64,000 nt of DNA from an uncultured Desulfovibrio sp. (GCA_913060505.1 CAJXRQ010000007.1:54184-118183), one strand, 5' to 3'; shown: positions 25,709 to 36,427, numbered from the stretch's first letter. Made by a program: numbers and translations. Notes: generated by a model from the sequence alone, not told the origin.

Positions 25709-26743
25709 CTATTTCTGCTGGTCCGCCTTGAGCTGGCCGCAGGCGGCCATGATATCCGCGCCCATGGAACGCCGGATAAAAGCCGTAACCCCATGCTTCC
25801 AGAGCCGCTTTTCAAAGGCCTCCACCTGTTCCCGATCCGGGGCGTCATACGGCATGCCTTCCGTGGCGTTATAGGCGATGAGGTTCACCTTCATACGTTT
25901 GGGGTCCACCAACTTGGCAAGCTGGTCCGCATATTCCAGTGAGTCGTTTACGCCCTTGAGCAGCAGATATTCAAAGGTAATGCGTTCGCGTGGGCGCAAG
26001 GGAAATTCGTTCAGGCAGCGCATGAGTTCATCCAGATGTACCCGTGCGGCCTTGGGCATAATTTTTTCGCGCAATTCCTGCGTGGGCGCGTGCAGGGAAA
26101 TGGCGGGCAAGGCCAGTTCCGTTTCACCGAGTTTACGCAACTGTTCGGGAAAGCCCACGGTCGAGACCATGGAACGCCGCCACGAAATATTCAGGCCTTT
26201 GGTGGACGGCAAAGTTTCCAGTGCTCGCAACAGGTTATCCAGGTTCAATAAGGGTTCGCCCATGCCCATGAACACGAGATTGCGCAGCGGGTCCAGATCG
26301 TTGTCCGCAAGGTATTTGCGCCCAACCAGAACCTGCCCCAAAATTTCGCCCATGGTCAGATTGCGCTCAAATCCCAGCTTGCCCGTGTTGCAAAACGTGC
26401 AGGCCATGGCGCAGCCAACCTGCGTGGAAAGGCATTGGGAATACCGGTCGTTGAACGGAATGAGCACAGTCTCAACGAGTTTGTCGTCATGCAGACGCAG
26501 CAGCAGCTTGACCGTGCCGTCGCGGCTGACCTGTGCACGATCAATGGAGGGATGGAAGATGGTGGCGCGCTCGGCCAACAGGGAACGAAGCCCCTTGCCC
26601 ATGTTGGTCATTTCCTCGAAATCGGCGCACCCTTTCTGCCATATCCATTGCCAGATCTGGTCGGTACGAAAACGCGCCTGTTTGAGATCGTCCACAACAA
26701 AGGACTGCAACTCGTCGTATGTCAAATCAAGAAGGTTGATCAT
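25709..26743 (-). CDS. rlmN: 23S rRNA (A2503-C2)/tRNA (A37-C2) methyltransferase RlmN
   Basis: 344 residues, the normal length. The radical-SAM cluster motif CAMACTFC lies near residue 113, preceded by STQVG. MGMGEPLLN follows, and the second catalytic Cys is in ADIMAACGQL close to the C-terminus. It methylates adenosine 2503 in 23S rRNA and A37 in some tRNAs. The DUF4911 gene lies just downstream of the TerC gene and upstream of this one on the same strand. Confidence 0.95.
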   Translation of the reverse strand: MINLLDLTYDELQSFVVDDLKQARFRTDQIWQWIWQKGCADFEEMTNMGKGLRSLLAERATIFHPSIDRAQVSRDGTVKLLLRLHDDKLVETVLIPFNDRYSQCLSTQVGCAMACTFCNTGKLGFERNLTMGEILGQVLVGRKYLADNDLDPLRNLVFMGMGEPLLNLDNLLRALETLPSTKGLNISWRRSMVSTVGFPEQLRKLGETELALPAISLHAPTQELREKIMPKAARVHLDELMRCLNEFPLRPRERITFEYLLLKGVNDSLEYADQLAKLVDPKRMKVNLIAYNATEGMPYDAPDREQVEAFEKRLWKHGVTAFIRRSMGADIMAACGQLKADQQK

Positions 26744-26792
26744 GGTTCCTCACTGAGGGGGAAAAGAAAAATTTGGTCCGGCGCAGCAAAAA

Positions 26793-27089
26793 TCAGCCGA
26801 CACGCGGCTCTGGAGCTTCATGCAACACGGCCACGGGAACAACGCCTTCCAGACTACGCAAAAATGAACGCATTTCCCGTTCCTGATTCGGGGAATAGCG
26901 CAACATGAGTATACCCTGAAAACGATCCGTCACGGTAAATATGCCAAGATTATCATGTGCTTCAAGCAGAAAGCGGAACATGGCGATATGGGAAGGCTGC
27001 ACGCGCACGTACAGACGGCTGGACCGACCGGGCGGAGGCGGACACGGCCTGTGGCGAAGCTTGCGGCGTGTTGGCTTGTTGTTTTTCAC
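26793..27089 (-). CDS. DUF4911 domain protein
   Basis: About 98 residues if it starts at the GTG at 27089; a TTG at 27125 is the alternative and neither has a good ribosome site. The conserved core reads SRLYVRVQPSHIAMFRFLLE, then GIFTVTDRF, then LMLRYSP, which is the DUF4911 pattern of sulfate-reducing bacteria. An Arg/Pro-rich N-terminus precedes it. Function unknown. It lies 49 bases before rlmN on the same strand. Confidence 0.6.
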   Translation of the reverse strand: MKNNKPTRRKLRHRPCPPPPGRSSRLYVRVQPSHIAMFRFLLEAHDNLGIFTVTDRFQGILMLRYSPNQEREMRSFLRSLEGVVPVAVLHEAPEPRVG

Positions 27090-27203
27090 GCGCCAAGGGG
27101 TAACGCGGACCGGGCACAATGGCAAGAAAGGAAACGACTGCTGCCGCGCATGCCCTCCGCAAAAGGCAATACACCGGGTAAAAAAAGTGTGTTCACAAGC
27201 ACC

Positions 27204-27923
27204 CTATCTGGCCAGTGACCGCTTCCGGCGCACCCTGAGATTGAGGAACTCCACAAACAGGGAAAAACCCATGGCAAAATAGACATAGCCCCGATCAATG
27301 TGCCTGCCAAGGCCCTCGGCCACCAGAAGCACGCCTACCAGCAGCAGAAACGAAAAAGCCAGCATCTGGATAGTGGGATGATTGCTCACGAACCGGCTGA
27401 CCGCATCGGCAAAAACAAGCATGACCAGAACCGCGGCCACGATAGCCGCCACCATGACCGCCATATGCCGGGCCATGCCCACGGCAGTAATGACCGAATC
27501 CAGCGAAAAAACGACATCCAGCAGCATGATCTGCACGATGGCTCCGACAAGCGAGTGCGGATGGCTGGTCATGTGCCGCTCATGATCCGGGGCTTCCAGC
27601 TTTTCGTGAATCTCCATGGTGGCCTTGGCCAGCAGAAACAGACCACCGCCCATGAGCACGAGATCGCGCCCGGAAACAGCATGGCCCAAGACCTCAAACC
27701 ACGGTTTTGTCAGGCCCATGATCAGGCTGATGGCAAACAGCAACAGAATACGGGTCAGCATGGCCAACCCGATGCCCAGTTTACGCGCTTTTTCGCGCCG
27801 GTTGCGGGGCAGTTTGTTGGTAACCACCACCACGAAAACAATATTGTCTATGCCCAGTATGATCTCCAGGCCGGTCAAGGTGATCAGTGCAACTATATTT
27901 TCCATGGTCAAAAGACTTTCCAT
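27204..27923 (-). CDS. TerC/YgdQ family integral membrane protein
   Basis: 239 residues from the ATG at 27923, supported by AAGGAG 9 bases upstream. Seven hydrophobic helices, with the family's paired Asp motifs EIILGIDNIVF in the first helices and DVVFSLDSVITA in the fourth. Members are linked to metal export, notably manganese, during protein secretion. A role here is inference. No yybP-ykoY riboswitch was seen in the leader. Confidence 0.88.
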   Translation of the reverse strand: MESLLTMENIVALITLTGLEIILGIDNIVFVVVVTNKLPRNRREKARKLGIGLAMLTRILLLFAISLIMGLTKPWFEVLGHAVSGRDLVLMGGGLFLLAKATMEIHEKLEAPDHERHMTSHPHSLVGAIVQIMLLDVVFSLDSVITAVGMARHMAVMVAAIVAAVLVMLVFADAVSRFVSNHPTIQMLAFSFLLLVGVLLVAEGLGRHIDRGYVYFAMGFSLFVEFLNLRVRRKRSLAR

Positions 27924-28081
27924 GTACGGATTCTCCTTGCGGGTTTGGGAAAGTATGCCCCCCTGCGACACATGAGGCAAACTTGTGCAACGGCAAAAGT
28001 TCTCGCCTGCGTTGTGCATTTGACATTTCCCAAATCCGGCCCGCAATGCTATGCTGACGACAAAACTACCGGAGGTTCTGC

Positions 28082-28987
28082 ATGAAAATCGGCATGATCG
28101 GACTGGGCCGCATGGGCATTAACATGGCTCGCAGACTTATGAAAAACGGCCATGAGGTGGTGGTTTGGAACAGGAGCCCGGGAAAGGTGGAAACACTGAT
28201 GAACGAAGGCGCTATCGGTGCATACACCATAAAGGAATTAACGGAATCCCTGCCGCCGCCCCGGATCGTGTGGCTCATGCTTCCGGCTGGCGCTCCCACG
28301 GAAATCGCATTGCGCGAATTGCGTTCCTCTCTGGAAACCGGTGACACCGTGGTGGAAGGCGGCAATTCCTTTTACAAGGATGACATCCACCGGGCCAAAG
28401 CCATGGAAGAAGCTGGCATTCGATACATGGACGCCGGTGTATCCGGCGGCATATGGGGTCTGGACAACGGTTACTGCCTGATGGTCGGGGGAGCTCTTGA
28501 AGAATTTGCCCGCCTAGAACCGATTTTCAAATCGCTGGCCCCGGAAAACGGTTACATGCACTGCGGCGGCATTGGCGCGGGGCACTTCATCAAAATGGTC
28601 CACAACGGCATCGAGTACGGCATGATGCAGGCCTATGCCGAAGGATTCGCCCTGATCGAGGACTCTCCCTACACTGCGGAACTTGATTTTTCCCAACTGG
28701 CGGGCCTTTGGAATCAGGGTAGCGTGATCCGCTCATGGTTGCTGGAATTGACCGGCAAGGCGTTTTCCAAAAGTCGCCGCCTTGATGAATTGAAAGGGCA
28801 CGTGGAGGATTCCGGCGAAGGGCGCTGGACCATACAACAGGCACTGGAAACGGGCACGCCTGTCCCGGTCTTGTCTGCGGCCCTGTTCGAACGGTTTTCT
28901 TCACGCCGGGATGATGACTTCCGTAACCGGGTGCTGGCGGCCATGCGCCGGGAATTCGGCGGCCACCCGGTGAGAGACAAAAAATGA
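28082..28987 (+). CDS. gnd: 6-phosphogluconate dehydrogenase, short (YqeC/GndA-like) form
   Basis: 301 residues with GGAGG 6 bases upstream. The N-terminal Rossmann motif is [17 protein letters not shown]. The substrate motif [14 protein letters not shown] and catalytic [17 protein letters not shown] follow. The short 300-residue form, lacking the large C-terminal domain of the E. coli enzyme, is usually NAD-linked. It oxidises and decarboxylates 6-phosphogluconate to ribulose 5-phosphate. First gene of an operon, overlapping zwf by 4 bases. Confidence 0.92.
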   Translation: MKIGMIGLGRMGINMARRLMKNGHEVVVWNRSPGKVETLMNEGAIGAYTIKELTESLPPPRIVWLMLPAGAPTEIALRELRSSLETGDTVVEGGNSFYKDDIHRAKAMEEAGIRYMDAGVSGGIWGLDNGYCLMVGGALEEFARLEPIFKSLAPENGYMHCGGIGAGHFIKMVHNGIEYGMMQAYAEGFALIEDSPYTAELDFSQLAGLWNQGSVIRSWLLELTGKAFSKSRRLDELKGHVEDSGEGRWTIQQALETGTPVPVLSAALFERFSSRRDDDFRNRVLAAMRREFGGHPVRDKK

Positions 28988-30504
28988 TCACCGCCCCCAA
29001 GCCGGACATCCCCGATTCCTGTGCCCCTCAAGTGCCGGAATCACCATGCATACTGGTCATTTTCGGTGCCACCGGCGATTTGTGCGCCCGCAAGATACTA
29101 CCGTCCCTGTTCTCGCTGTTCTGCCGAAAACTGTTGCCTGACCCATGCCTTGTGGTCGGCGTGTCGCGCACGGAATTGGGTGATCAGGGCTTTCGCGACC
29201 ATGCGCAAAAAAACGTGAACACGCACGGCCTTCATGAAATGGCCGAAGCCTCCGAGCAGTGGGAAGCCTTTGCCAAGACACTGTATCATGCGTGTGTTTC
29301 CGGCCCCGACCACTTTCAAAACCTGGCCGACCGCCTCAAGAAACTGGACAACTCCCACGGAACCCAGGGCAACAGGCTGTTCTACTGTGCGGTGCCGCCT
29401 TCGGCCTATGAGGAAATTGCCCGTGGCGTAGGGATGGCAGGTATGGCCCGGCAGGACGGTAATTTCTCCCGAATGATCGTGGAAAAACCGTTCGGGCATG
29501 ATCTGGAATCCGCGCAACGGCTCAACGCCGTGCTCTCCGAACATTTTGCCGAGGAACAGATTTTCCGCATCGACCACTATCTGGCCAAGGATACCGTACA
29601 GAACGTGCTCATGCTGCGCTTTGCCAACGCGCTTTTCGAACCGCTCTGGAACCGGCAATACGTGGAGTCCGTCCACATTACGGCCGCAGAATCACTGGGG
29701 GTCGGGCACCGGGCCGGATACTACGATAAAGCAGGCATCCTGCGCGACATGTTCCAAAACCACATGATGCAACTATTGGCCCTGTGCGCCATGGAACCTC
29801 CCAGCATCTATGACGCGGAACGCATCCGCGACGAGAAGACCAAAGTTTACCGTGCTCTCAAGCCTTTTCCCACAACGGAACTTGGGCGTTACCTGACTCT
29901 CGGGCAATACACATCCGGCGTGAACGACGGCAGGAAGCTGCGCGCTTATGTGGATGAGCCCGGCGTGGCCCCGGATTCGGATACCCCGACCTATGCACAC
30001 ATGAAGGTCTTCATCGATAACTGGCGTTGGCAGGGCGTGCCCTTCCATCTTGTTTCCGGCAAACGCATGGCCGCCAAACGCACCGAAGTGGAAGTTCGCT
30101 TCAAGGAAGTACCCTGTTCCATGTTCCGCAATATTCTCGGGGAACACATCACGGCCAACCGGCTTGTGCTGGGCATCCAGCCACGCGAGGAAGTGACCCT
30201 GACATTTCAGGCCAAGTTGCCCGGTTCGCGTATGTGCCTGCGCAACGTTGCCATGACCTTCGATTACAACGAAGGAGAAACCGGCCCGGCTCCAAACGCC
30301 TATGAAAAGGTGCTGCTGGATGTGCTCATGGGCGATCATACCCTGTTTTGGCGGCAGGATGGAGTGGATTTATGCTGGGGATTCTTGACGCCGATACTCG
30401 TAGAATGCGATTGTCCCGAAAGGAAGTCGCTTTTGCGCCTGTACAGGGCGGGGCAGGACGGTCCTGATCCCGCTGCATGCGAGTCATCATCGTTCAAAGG
30501 ATGA
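28984..30504 (+). CDS. zwf: Glucose-6-phosphate 1-dehydrogenase
   Basis: 506 residues. The cofactor site is [15 protein letters not shown] and the substrate/catalytic motif is [13 protein letters not shown], with the active His nearby. It oxidises glucose 6-phosphate to 6-phosphogluconolactone, making NADPH or NADH. Its start overlaps gnd in an ATGA and pgl begins 3 bases after its stop, so the three enzymes of the oxidative pentose phosphate branch are made from one message. Confidence 0.95.
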   Translation: MITAPKPDIPDSCAPQVPESPCILVIFGATGDLCARKILPSLFSLFCRKLLPDPCLVVGVSRTELGDQGFRDHAQKNVNTHGLHEMAEASEQWEAFAKTLYHACVSGPDHFQNLADRLKKLDNSHGTQGNRLFYCAVPPSAYEEIARGVGMAGMARQDGNFSRMIVEKPFGHDLESAQRLNAVLSEHFAEEQIFRIDHYLAKDTVQNVLMLRFANALFEPLWNRQYVESVHITAAESLGVGHRAGYYDKAGILRDMFQNHMMQLLALCAMEPPSIYDAERIRDEKTKVYRALKPFPTTELGRYLTLGQYTSGVNDGRKLRAYVDEPGVAPDSDTPTYAHMKVFIDNWRWQGVPFHLVSGKRMAAKRTEVEVRFKEVPCSMFRNILGEHITANRLVLGIQPREEVTLTFQAKLPGSRMCLRNVAMTFDYNEGETGPAPNAYEKVLLDVLMGDHTLFWRQDGVDLCWGFLTPILVECDCPERKSLLRLYRAGQDGPDPAACESSSFKG

Positions 30505-30507
30505 TTA

Positions 30508-31233
30508 ATGAACTATAAAACCGAATTTCGGGACGCCGACGCACTCAATCTGGCTGCGGCGTCTTTTTTCGTGTCCCAATCCCACGCGGCTCTGGACCGT
30601 TCCGGGAATTTCTGCGTGGTTCTTTCCGGCGGCACAACACCCCGCGGTCTGTTCCGGCTGCTGGCGACGGATAAATTCTGGCGAGCCGTGCCCTGGGACC
30701 GCACCCATGTATTCTGGGCGGATGAACGCATGGTCGCTCCGGACCATGAATGGAGCAACTTCCGCATGGCCCATGAACTGTTGCTTTCCAAGGTTCCCAT
30801 CCCCGAGAATAACATTCACCGTATTCACGGGGAAAACGGCGCGAAAGACGCAGCGCGGGAATACAGGCAGGAACTGGACTCCCTGTTCGGGACCGAAGCC
30901 ATGCCCGAAATGGATCTCGATTTGTTGGGCATAGGTACGGACGGACACGTTGCTTCGCTCTTTGCAGGCAGCCCCGCATTGAATTCCAATGAAACCATTG
31001 AACCCGTAATCATCTCACCGGCCATGGACACGCCGACTCCGGCCGTGGACCGGGTGACCATGACCCTGCCCTGCCTCAATGCTGCGCGTACCGTCCTGTT
31101 CCTCGTTACCGGGACGGATAAGGCCAAGGCACTCAAAGAGGTGTCCGAAAATAAAGAATCCATACCAGCAGCCCGTATTCGTGCAGGACAAACGCTGTGG
31201 TACGTGGATCAGGCGGCCTGCCCCAAAAGGTAA
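30508..31233 (+). CDS. pgl: 6-phosphogluconolactonase
   Basis: 241 residues. The family signature is visible: LSGGTTPRGLFRLLA near residue 37, then the acidic FWADERMV and the GIGTDGHVASLF loop with the catalytic His. It hydrolyses 6-phosphogluconolactone made by the preceding gene product. Last gene of the operon, closed by a strong terminator. Confidence 0.95.
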   Translation: MNYKTEFRDADALNLAAASFFVSQSHAALDRSGNFCVVLSGGTTPRGLFRLLATDKFWRAVPWDRTHVFWADERMVAPDHEWSNFRMAHELLLSKVPIPENNIHRIHGENGAKDAAREYRQELDSLFGTEAMPEMDLDLLGIGTDGHVASLFAGSPALNSNETIEPVIISPAMDTPTPAVDRVTMTLPCLNAARTVLFLVTGTDKAKALKEVSENKESIPAARIRAGQTLWYVDQAACPKR

Positions 31234-31274
31234 CACGGCCGATCCCACTAAAACCCGACATACGACCCAACGAC

Positions 31275-31313
31275 AAAAAGCCCCGGCGCAACTGTTTGCT
31301 CCGGGGCTTTTTT
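31275..31313. terminator. Bidirectional terminator after pgl
   Basis: AAAAAGCCCCGG at 31275-31286 and its perfect inverse at 31301-31312 form a 12-bp stem with T runs on both strands. It ends the pentose phosphate operon and the convergent lipoprotein gene. Confidence 0.9.
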
Positions 31314-31330
31314 CTGTTTCAGGTTCAAAT

Positions 31331-32002
31331 TCACTGCTGCTCCAGATCATGGAAGGTATCAAAGTATTCACGCAGTTTCGCAGCCCAAACCTGCAAGGCA
31401 TGCTGGGCGTCATTCATTTCATCCGTCCCGCCACCATCATATTTTTCGCCATACCGAACGCCCTGATACGCCGCCAGGGAACGGCCGGAAATGGCATCCA
31501 GAAATTCCACTTCAATGGAGGCTTCACCAACGCCTGTGGCCCGGCCCGTAGCCGCCTGCTTGCCCAGCGAAATGAGAATCCCCACCGGAACCAGAGACGA
31601 TGCAATATCCGCCCCGGGACTGGACGGTTCCACATTGGTAATGGCGGAACGGATACGCAACACGCCGGGAGCAGGTTCCTGCACCACACGGTAGCGATCT
31701 TCCAACGCCTTGATCAACACGTCGTGGAAATACACGGTCAAAGCCTGCAACTCTTCTATGGTCACGTCCTGATCATAATCCTCAGGCAACCAAAGCTGAA
31801 CCGGGTCAACCATAAATCCGGAATACTGAGCCGGAGCAAAATCTTCTGCCACCCATATCAGCCCGGCATCGGCTTCAATGGATTCATGCGGCGCAAGACG
31901 GGAATAATCCGTCAAAAAACCAGACTGGCGCATAGTTGTTTTGGAAGACTGGCAACCTCCGACAAACAGGAGCAGCAGCGCGATCAGCAAAAGCTTTTTC
32001 AT
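31331..32002 (-). CDS. DUF3313 family lipoprotein
   Basis: 223 residues from the ATG at 32002, which has AGGAGG 6 bases upstream. A lipoprotein signal peptide ends in the lipobox VGGC, so it should be anchored in the inner face of the outer membrane. The body matches the DUF3313 layout, with SGFLTDYS, a long helix and a late GEASIEVEFLD segment. Function unknown. It lies downstream of the RND pump genes on the same strand, with about 66 bases between, so it may be cotranscribed. Confidence 0.8.
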   Translation of the reverse strand: MKKLLLIALLLLFVGGCQSSKTTMRQSGFLTDYSRLAPHESIEADAGLIWVAEDFAPAQYSGFMVDPVQLWLPEDYDQDVTIEELQALTVYFHDVLIKALEDRYRVVQEPAPGVLRIRSAITNVEPSSPGADIASSLVPVGILISLGKQAATGRATGVGEASIEVEFLDAISGRSLAAYQGVRYGEKYDGGGTDEMNDAQHALQVWAAKLREYFDTFHDLEQQ

Positions 32003-32068
32003 GTTCACCTCCTGAAAAAAGCAATGCCGCCAGCATAAGCTTTTCAAACGCCCGGGCCATGATAACTT

Positions 32069-35000
32069 TTACTTGAGTGTATCCAGTACCGCGGGATCCC
32101 AACGCCATCCTTTGAAACGAACCTGATAAAACAGGGAATAAAGCACCGGGCAGAGCAGCAGGGTCAACACCGTTGCACCGGCCAGCCCGGAAGCCATGAG
32201 GATCGCCATGGGGCGCCACATGCCCCCGCCGGAATAAATGAGCGGGACAAGACCGATAATGGTAGTGACCGTGGTCATGATAATGGGGCGCGAACGTTGC
32301 TGCGCAGCCACAACAACAGAATCCGCAACACCCATGCCACGCTTCTGCAACAGCTCCATTCTATCAAGCAACATTATGGCATTATTGACTATTATCCCCA
32401 ACAAACTGATCATGCCCAGCATGGGCATGAACCCGAAAGGCGACTGGGTCAGCACCATGCCCGGAGTTATGCCCAGCATCATGGGCGGCAATGTCAGCAT
32501 GATGATCAGCGGCTTCTTGATGGAGTTGAACTGGATCACGAGCACAAGGATCAACAACCCCATGGCCAACGGCATATTGGCCATAAGCGCATCCTGCGAT
32601 TCCGCACTCTTTTCATCGGAACCGCCGTACTCCAACGAGTATCCGGCAGGCCACTCTTCTGAAGCCATGAGTTTTTCAATCTCCGGCTTGACCACGGCCA
32701 GCACTTCGGAGGCGAACTCGCCTTCCACATCGGCCTGCACGGTCATGGTGCGCACCTGATCCCGGCGCCGCACGTCTGCGGGCTGCCATTCGGGTATGAT
32801 GTCCGCCACCTGCAACAGGGGAGCAGCGATGTTGTCCTCGGCGGAATATACGTTGATGGCCAGCAGCTTGTCCAACTGATCGCGAAAGTTCTTGTCCGTG
32901 CGCAGGACAATGGGAATGACCTTATCCCCTTCGCGGAAATCCGAAACCTGCATCTCGGACATCTGCATCTGGATGGAGGAGGCAATGTCTGCGCTGGTCA
33001 ATCCGGCCCGGCGCGCGCGGTTCTGGTCCACCTGCACGACCATCTGCTTGGTCCAGTTGCCCCAGTCGTCCCATACGGAGACAACGGAATCCCGTTGCCG
33101 CAGAATATCCGCAAGCTTGTCCCGAAGCGAATAGAGCGTTCCCATATCGTCCCCGGAAATGCGGATTTCAATGGCCGCCCCCGAAGGAGGCCCCAACATC
33201 ATTTCCTTGAGGCGGAAGCGCACATCCGGGAAAAACTCCCGCAAATGGGCGTCCGTTCGCGTCATGACACCGGACAGGCTGTCAAAGCTGTCTATATTGA
33301 CCACGAATGTCGTCAGATTTTCATTGTTCTGCTCAAGATCCAGCGGCAGATACCAGCGCGGCCCGCCCGAACCGATGAACGTGATCATGGATTCGAAAGC
33401 CGGATCCTTTTTCAGGAAGGCTTCCAGCTTGGCGGTCCGCTCCGAGGTAACGCGAATATCCGTACCGTACGGCAACCAAAAATCGATCATGAACTGGGCG
33501 CGCTCATTGGGTGGGAAGAATATTTTGGGAACGAACCGAAATCCCCAGAACGATACAGCGCACAGGCCGAGAATCACGACCATGAACACGGTCCGCTGCT
33601 TCAGGGCGCCGGAGAGCAACCCACGATACATGCGATAAATTCGCCCGGAAAACGTCTGATCCGAGGGCTTGGGCTTGAGCAGTCCGTAGCACATCATGGG
33701 AACCATGGTCATGGACAGCAGCCATGAGGCCAACAGGGTAATGCTGATGACAATGAACAGGGACACGCAATATTCCCCGGCCGAGCTGGGGGCCAATGGT
33801 ATGGGCAGAAACGCGAATATGGTCGTGAGCGACGCTGCCAGCAACGGAAACGAAAGTTCGGACACCGTACGCTTGACCGCCGTCATGCGGTCCGCCCCGG
33901 CTTCCAGTTGCACCAGTATGTTCTCACTGACCACTACGCCATTGTCCACAAGGATACCCAGAGCGATAATCATAGAGGCAATGGAAATGCGTTGCAGAAA
34001 AACGTCGAACATGGGCATGAACGAAATGCAGGCCAGCATGGCCATGGGTACGAGCGCACCGCAGATAAGCCCCACCCGCATCCCCGCGAACAGCAGCATG
34101 ACCGCAATGACGAACACGAAGGACTGGCCGAGGTTGACCACAAAGCCGTTCACGGCCTCATCCACGTAATCGGGCGTATAGATAACGTACTCCACCCCGA
34201 TACCCACGGGCAGGGCGACCAGCGTTTCGTCGCTCTTGGCCCTGAGCTGTTGCCCCACCTCCGAAATATTGTTCCCCACAGCCATGCTCACGGCCAACAG
34301 GATGCAGTTCTTGCCGTTGTAGCGTACCATGTTGGAAGGCGGTTCCTTGAAGCCCCTGTGGACAGAAGTGATGTCTTGCAAGGCTATACTGTCCTTACCG
34401 CCCGGCTTGCGCAGGCTCATGTTGCGGATGTCGTCCACGGTTTGAAACTCGCCGGATGCGCGCAGGTTGATACGTTCGGGGTTGGAAAAAATCTGTCCGC
34501 TGGGCTGGATGGTGTTTTGCGCCCTGATCACGCTGCGCAGCAGGAACGGGCTGATGCCCAATTCCGCAAAACGCGCGTTGGAAAACTCGATGAAAACCCG
34601 CTCCTCCTGTCTGCCCCATCGCTCCACCTTGGCTATGCCGTCCACAGTAAGCAGTTTGTTGCGCAGGATGTCCGCATAGTCCTCCACCTCCCGGTAGGAA
34701 TATCCGTCGCCCGTCACGGCAATAAGAAATCCGAATACGTCCCCGAATTCGTCATTGACCATGGGCGTCCCGGCTTCGGCGGGCAGGTCGGGCATGGCGT
34801 CGTCCACCTTGTTGCGCAACTTGCTCCAGATGGGTGCCATATTCTTGAAGCTTTCATAGACATCCACGGAAATGATGGACAAACCGCTCAGGGATTCCGA
34901 AGTCACGGTTTCCACCTCGGCCATCTCCCGAACCTTTTCCTCCAGCTTGTCGGTAACCAGCTCCTCGACCTTTTGAGGCGAGGCTCCGGGAAACTTCGTT

Positions 35001-35143
35001 GTAATCACGGCACTACGGACGATGAAGTCCGGATCTTCCTGCCGGGGAATGGTTCGGAACGTCATGATCCCGGCCACGGCAACAAGCACGAATACGGTCA
35101 GGGAAGTGACCTTGTTTCTGATGGTCCATTCGGCGATATTCAT
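32069..35143 (-). CDS. RND efflux transporter, inner membrane permease
   Basis: 1024 residues, typical for the family, with 12 predicted membrane helices and two large periplasmic loops. The start is NIAEWTIRNKVTSLTVFVLV. The fourth helix reads LGILVDNGVVVSENI; one of the paired proton-relay Asp residues is replaced by Asn, common in non-AcrB branches. It exports a drug, metal or envelope component using the proton gradient. The adaptor gene lies 12 bases upstream. No outer membrane channel gene is present here. Confidence 0.93.
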   Translation of the reverse strand: MNIAEWTIRNKVTSLTVFVLVAVAGIMTFRTIPRQEDPDFIVRSAVITTKFPGASPQKVEELVTDKLEEKVREMAEVETVTSESLSGLSIISVDVYESFKNMAPIWSKLRNKVDDAMPDLPAEAGTPMVNDEFGDVFGFLIAVTGDGYSYREVEDYADILRNKLLTVDGIAKVERWGRQEERVFIEFSNARFAELGISPFLLRSVIRAQNTIQPSGQIFSNPERINLRASGEFQTVDDIRNMSLRKPGGKDSIALQDITSVHRGFKEPPSNMVRYNGKNCILLAVSMAVGNNISEVGQQLRAKSDETLVALPVGIGVEYVIYTPDYVDEAVNGFVVNLGQSFVFVIAVMLLFAGMRVGLICGALVPMAMLACISFMPMFDVFLQRISIASMIIALGILVDNGVVVSENILVQLEAGADRMTAVKRTVSELSFPLLAASLTTIFAFLPIPLAPSSAGEYCVSLFIVISITLLASWLLSMTMVPMMCYGLLKPKPSDQTFSGRIYRMYRGLLSGALKQRTVFMVVILGLCAVSFWGFRFVPKIFFPPNERAQFMIDFWLPYGTDIRVTSERTAKLEAFLKKDPAFESMITFIGSGGPRWYLPLDLEQNNENLTTFVVNIDSFDSLSGVMTRTDAHLREFFPDVRFRLKEMMLGPPSGAAIEIRISGDDMGTLYSLRDKLADILRQRDSVVSVWDDWGNWTKQMVVQVDQNRARRAGLTSADIASSIQMQMSEMQVSDFREGDKVIPIVLRTDKNFRDQLDKLLAINVYSAEDNIAAPLLQVADIIPEWQPADVRRRDQVRTMTVQADVEGEFASEVLAVVKPEIEKLMASEEWPAGYSLEYGGSDEKSAESQDALMANMPLAMGLLILVLVIQFNSIKKPLIIMLTLPPMMLGITPGMVLTQSPFGFMPMLGMISLLGIIVNNAIMLLDRMELLQKRGMGVADSVVVAAQQRSRPIIMTTVTTIIGLVPLIYSGGGMWRPMAILMASGLAGATVLTLLLCPVLYSLFYQVRFKGWRWDPAVLDTLK

Positions 35144-35155
35144 GATGCCTCCCGC

Positions 35156-36241
35156 CTACTGCATCATGCGGACTTTCTGTCCGTCCCTGAGACTGTGCAC
35201 GCCACGGGTGACCACAATATCTCCCGGAGCAAGGCCTTTTTTCAAAGCCACACCCCGCCGGGTGGGCATGCCCGGCTCCACGACACGTTCATGCACGGTC
35301 ATGGTTTCGGGGTCCAGCACCCATACCCAGCTTGAGCTGTCCGGCTTGCCAAACAGGGCCTGCACCGGAATGGAAATAAACCCCAGTTTCTCAATGCGGG
35401 TAAAATCGAACGTTACCTCGCCCACCATGCCGGAACGGATACGCGAATCGTTTTCCTCCAGGCGGACCGTTATCGGAAATGTGGAGGTATCCTGAGCCTC
35501 CACTCCCACTTCCTTGACCGAACCGGCAAGGGTAACATCCTGAAAAACATCGAATACCACGGAAACGGGCTGCCCCACCACGATATAGGGAACCAGCCGG
35601 TCCGGGACGCCGATCTCTATTTCCAGATCACCCTTGGAATTGAGTGTGGCGATGGTTTCACCCGGGCTCACATTGCGATGCACTTCGGCGGGCTTGGAAC
35701 TGATGATGCCGTCCACGGGAGCTGTAAGTGTGGCATAGGAAAGATTACGCCGCGCAATGGAAACCTGCTCGGTCTGGGCTTCGACCCGCGCCAGAATGGA
35801 TTCATAGGAAGAAAACGCGGCATCGTATTCGCTGCGGCTGATCACGGCCTTGTCCACAAGGGTCTTGAGGCGTTCATAGTTGAGTCGAGAATTCTTGAGC
35901 TCGGCCTGCAAATCCTTGAGGGAAGCCTCGGCCTGTCGCATTTCGAGCCTGAAATCCGTGGAATCAAGCGCGGCCACCCGGTCTCCTCTGGAAACACGCT
36001 GGCCCACTTTGACCGGCAGGCTGACAATGGTTCCACCCACGCGGAAGCTCAACGCGGTTTCCAGCGCATCCTTGGCGGTGCCGGACGTGGACCACTCCCG
36101 CGAACGCATAATGTCCGGTACGGTGTATGTGACGACCGGACGAATGACTTCAGCTCTTTTTTCGGCTTTGCCTTTGCAGCCAGCCACGGTCAGCACCATG
36201 AGGCACAGGCAGACAGATGATACGGCTCTGTACGTGATCAT
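35156..36241 (-). CDS. RND efflux periplasmic adaptor lipoprotein
   Basis: 361 residues from the ATG at 36241 (GGGAG upstream). A lipoprotein signal peptide ends LTVAGC. The middle shows the lipoyl/beta-barrel pattern of membrane fusion proteins: VGQRVSRGDRVAALDSTDF, a coiled-coil hairpin, then SKPAEVHRNVSPGETIATL. It bridges the permease encoded next to an outer membrane channel. About 186 bases upstream (36242-36427) hold no other recognised feature. Confidence 0.92.
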   Translation of the reverse strand: MITYRAVSSVCLCLMVLTVAGCKGKAEKRAEVIRPVVTYTVPDIMRSREWSTSGTAKDALETALSFRVGGTIVSLPVKVGQRVSRGDRVAALDSTDFRLEMRQAEASLKDLQAELKNSRLNYERLKTLVDKAVISRSEYDAAFSSYESILARVEAQTEQVSIARRNLSYATLTAPVDGIISSKPAEVHRNVSPGETIATLNSKGDLEIEIGVPDRLVPYIVVGQPVSVVFDVFQDVTLAGSVKEVGVEAQDTSTFPITVRLEENDSRIRSGMVGEVTFDFTRIEKLGFISIPVQALFGKPDSSSWVWVLDPETMTVHERVVEPGMPTRRGVALKKGLAPGDIVVTRGVHSLRDGQKVRMMQ

Positions 36242-36427
36242 ATGACGAAACTCCCAAAAGTACATGCTGGTTCATAAGACCTTGGCACCGCAATAACACT
36301 TTCGGGGCATAACACGCTACCCGGCAGTCAAATATGATTATCTCAAAAAATGGGCACGGCTCGGTTAAAAAACACAGGAAACGGAAACTCCGGGATATCC
36401 TCTTTTCTGAAAAAAAATCTTTTCAAA

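Noticed and set aside
26962..27174. Short exported protein overlapping the DUF4911 gene
   Set aside because: A different frame gives a signal-like N-terminus, but the DUF4911 frame has clear family conservation and the alternative has no ribosome site.
27924..28081. Manganese (yybP-ykoY) riboswitch before the TerC gene
   Set aside because: The paired conserved loops of this class could not be found in the 158-base leader.
33908..35335. 475-residue plus-strand open frame
   Set aside because: Antisense to the RND permease, His-rich composition typical of a shadow frame.
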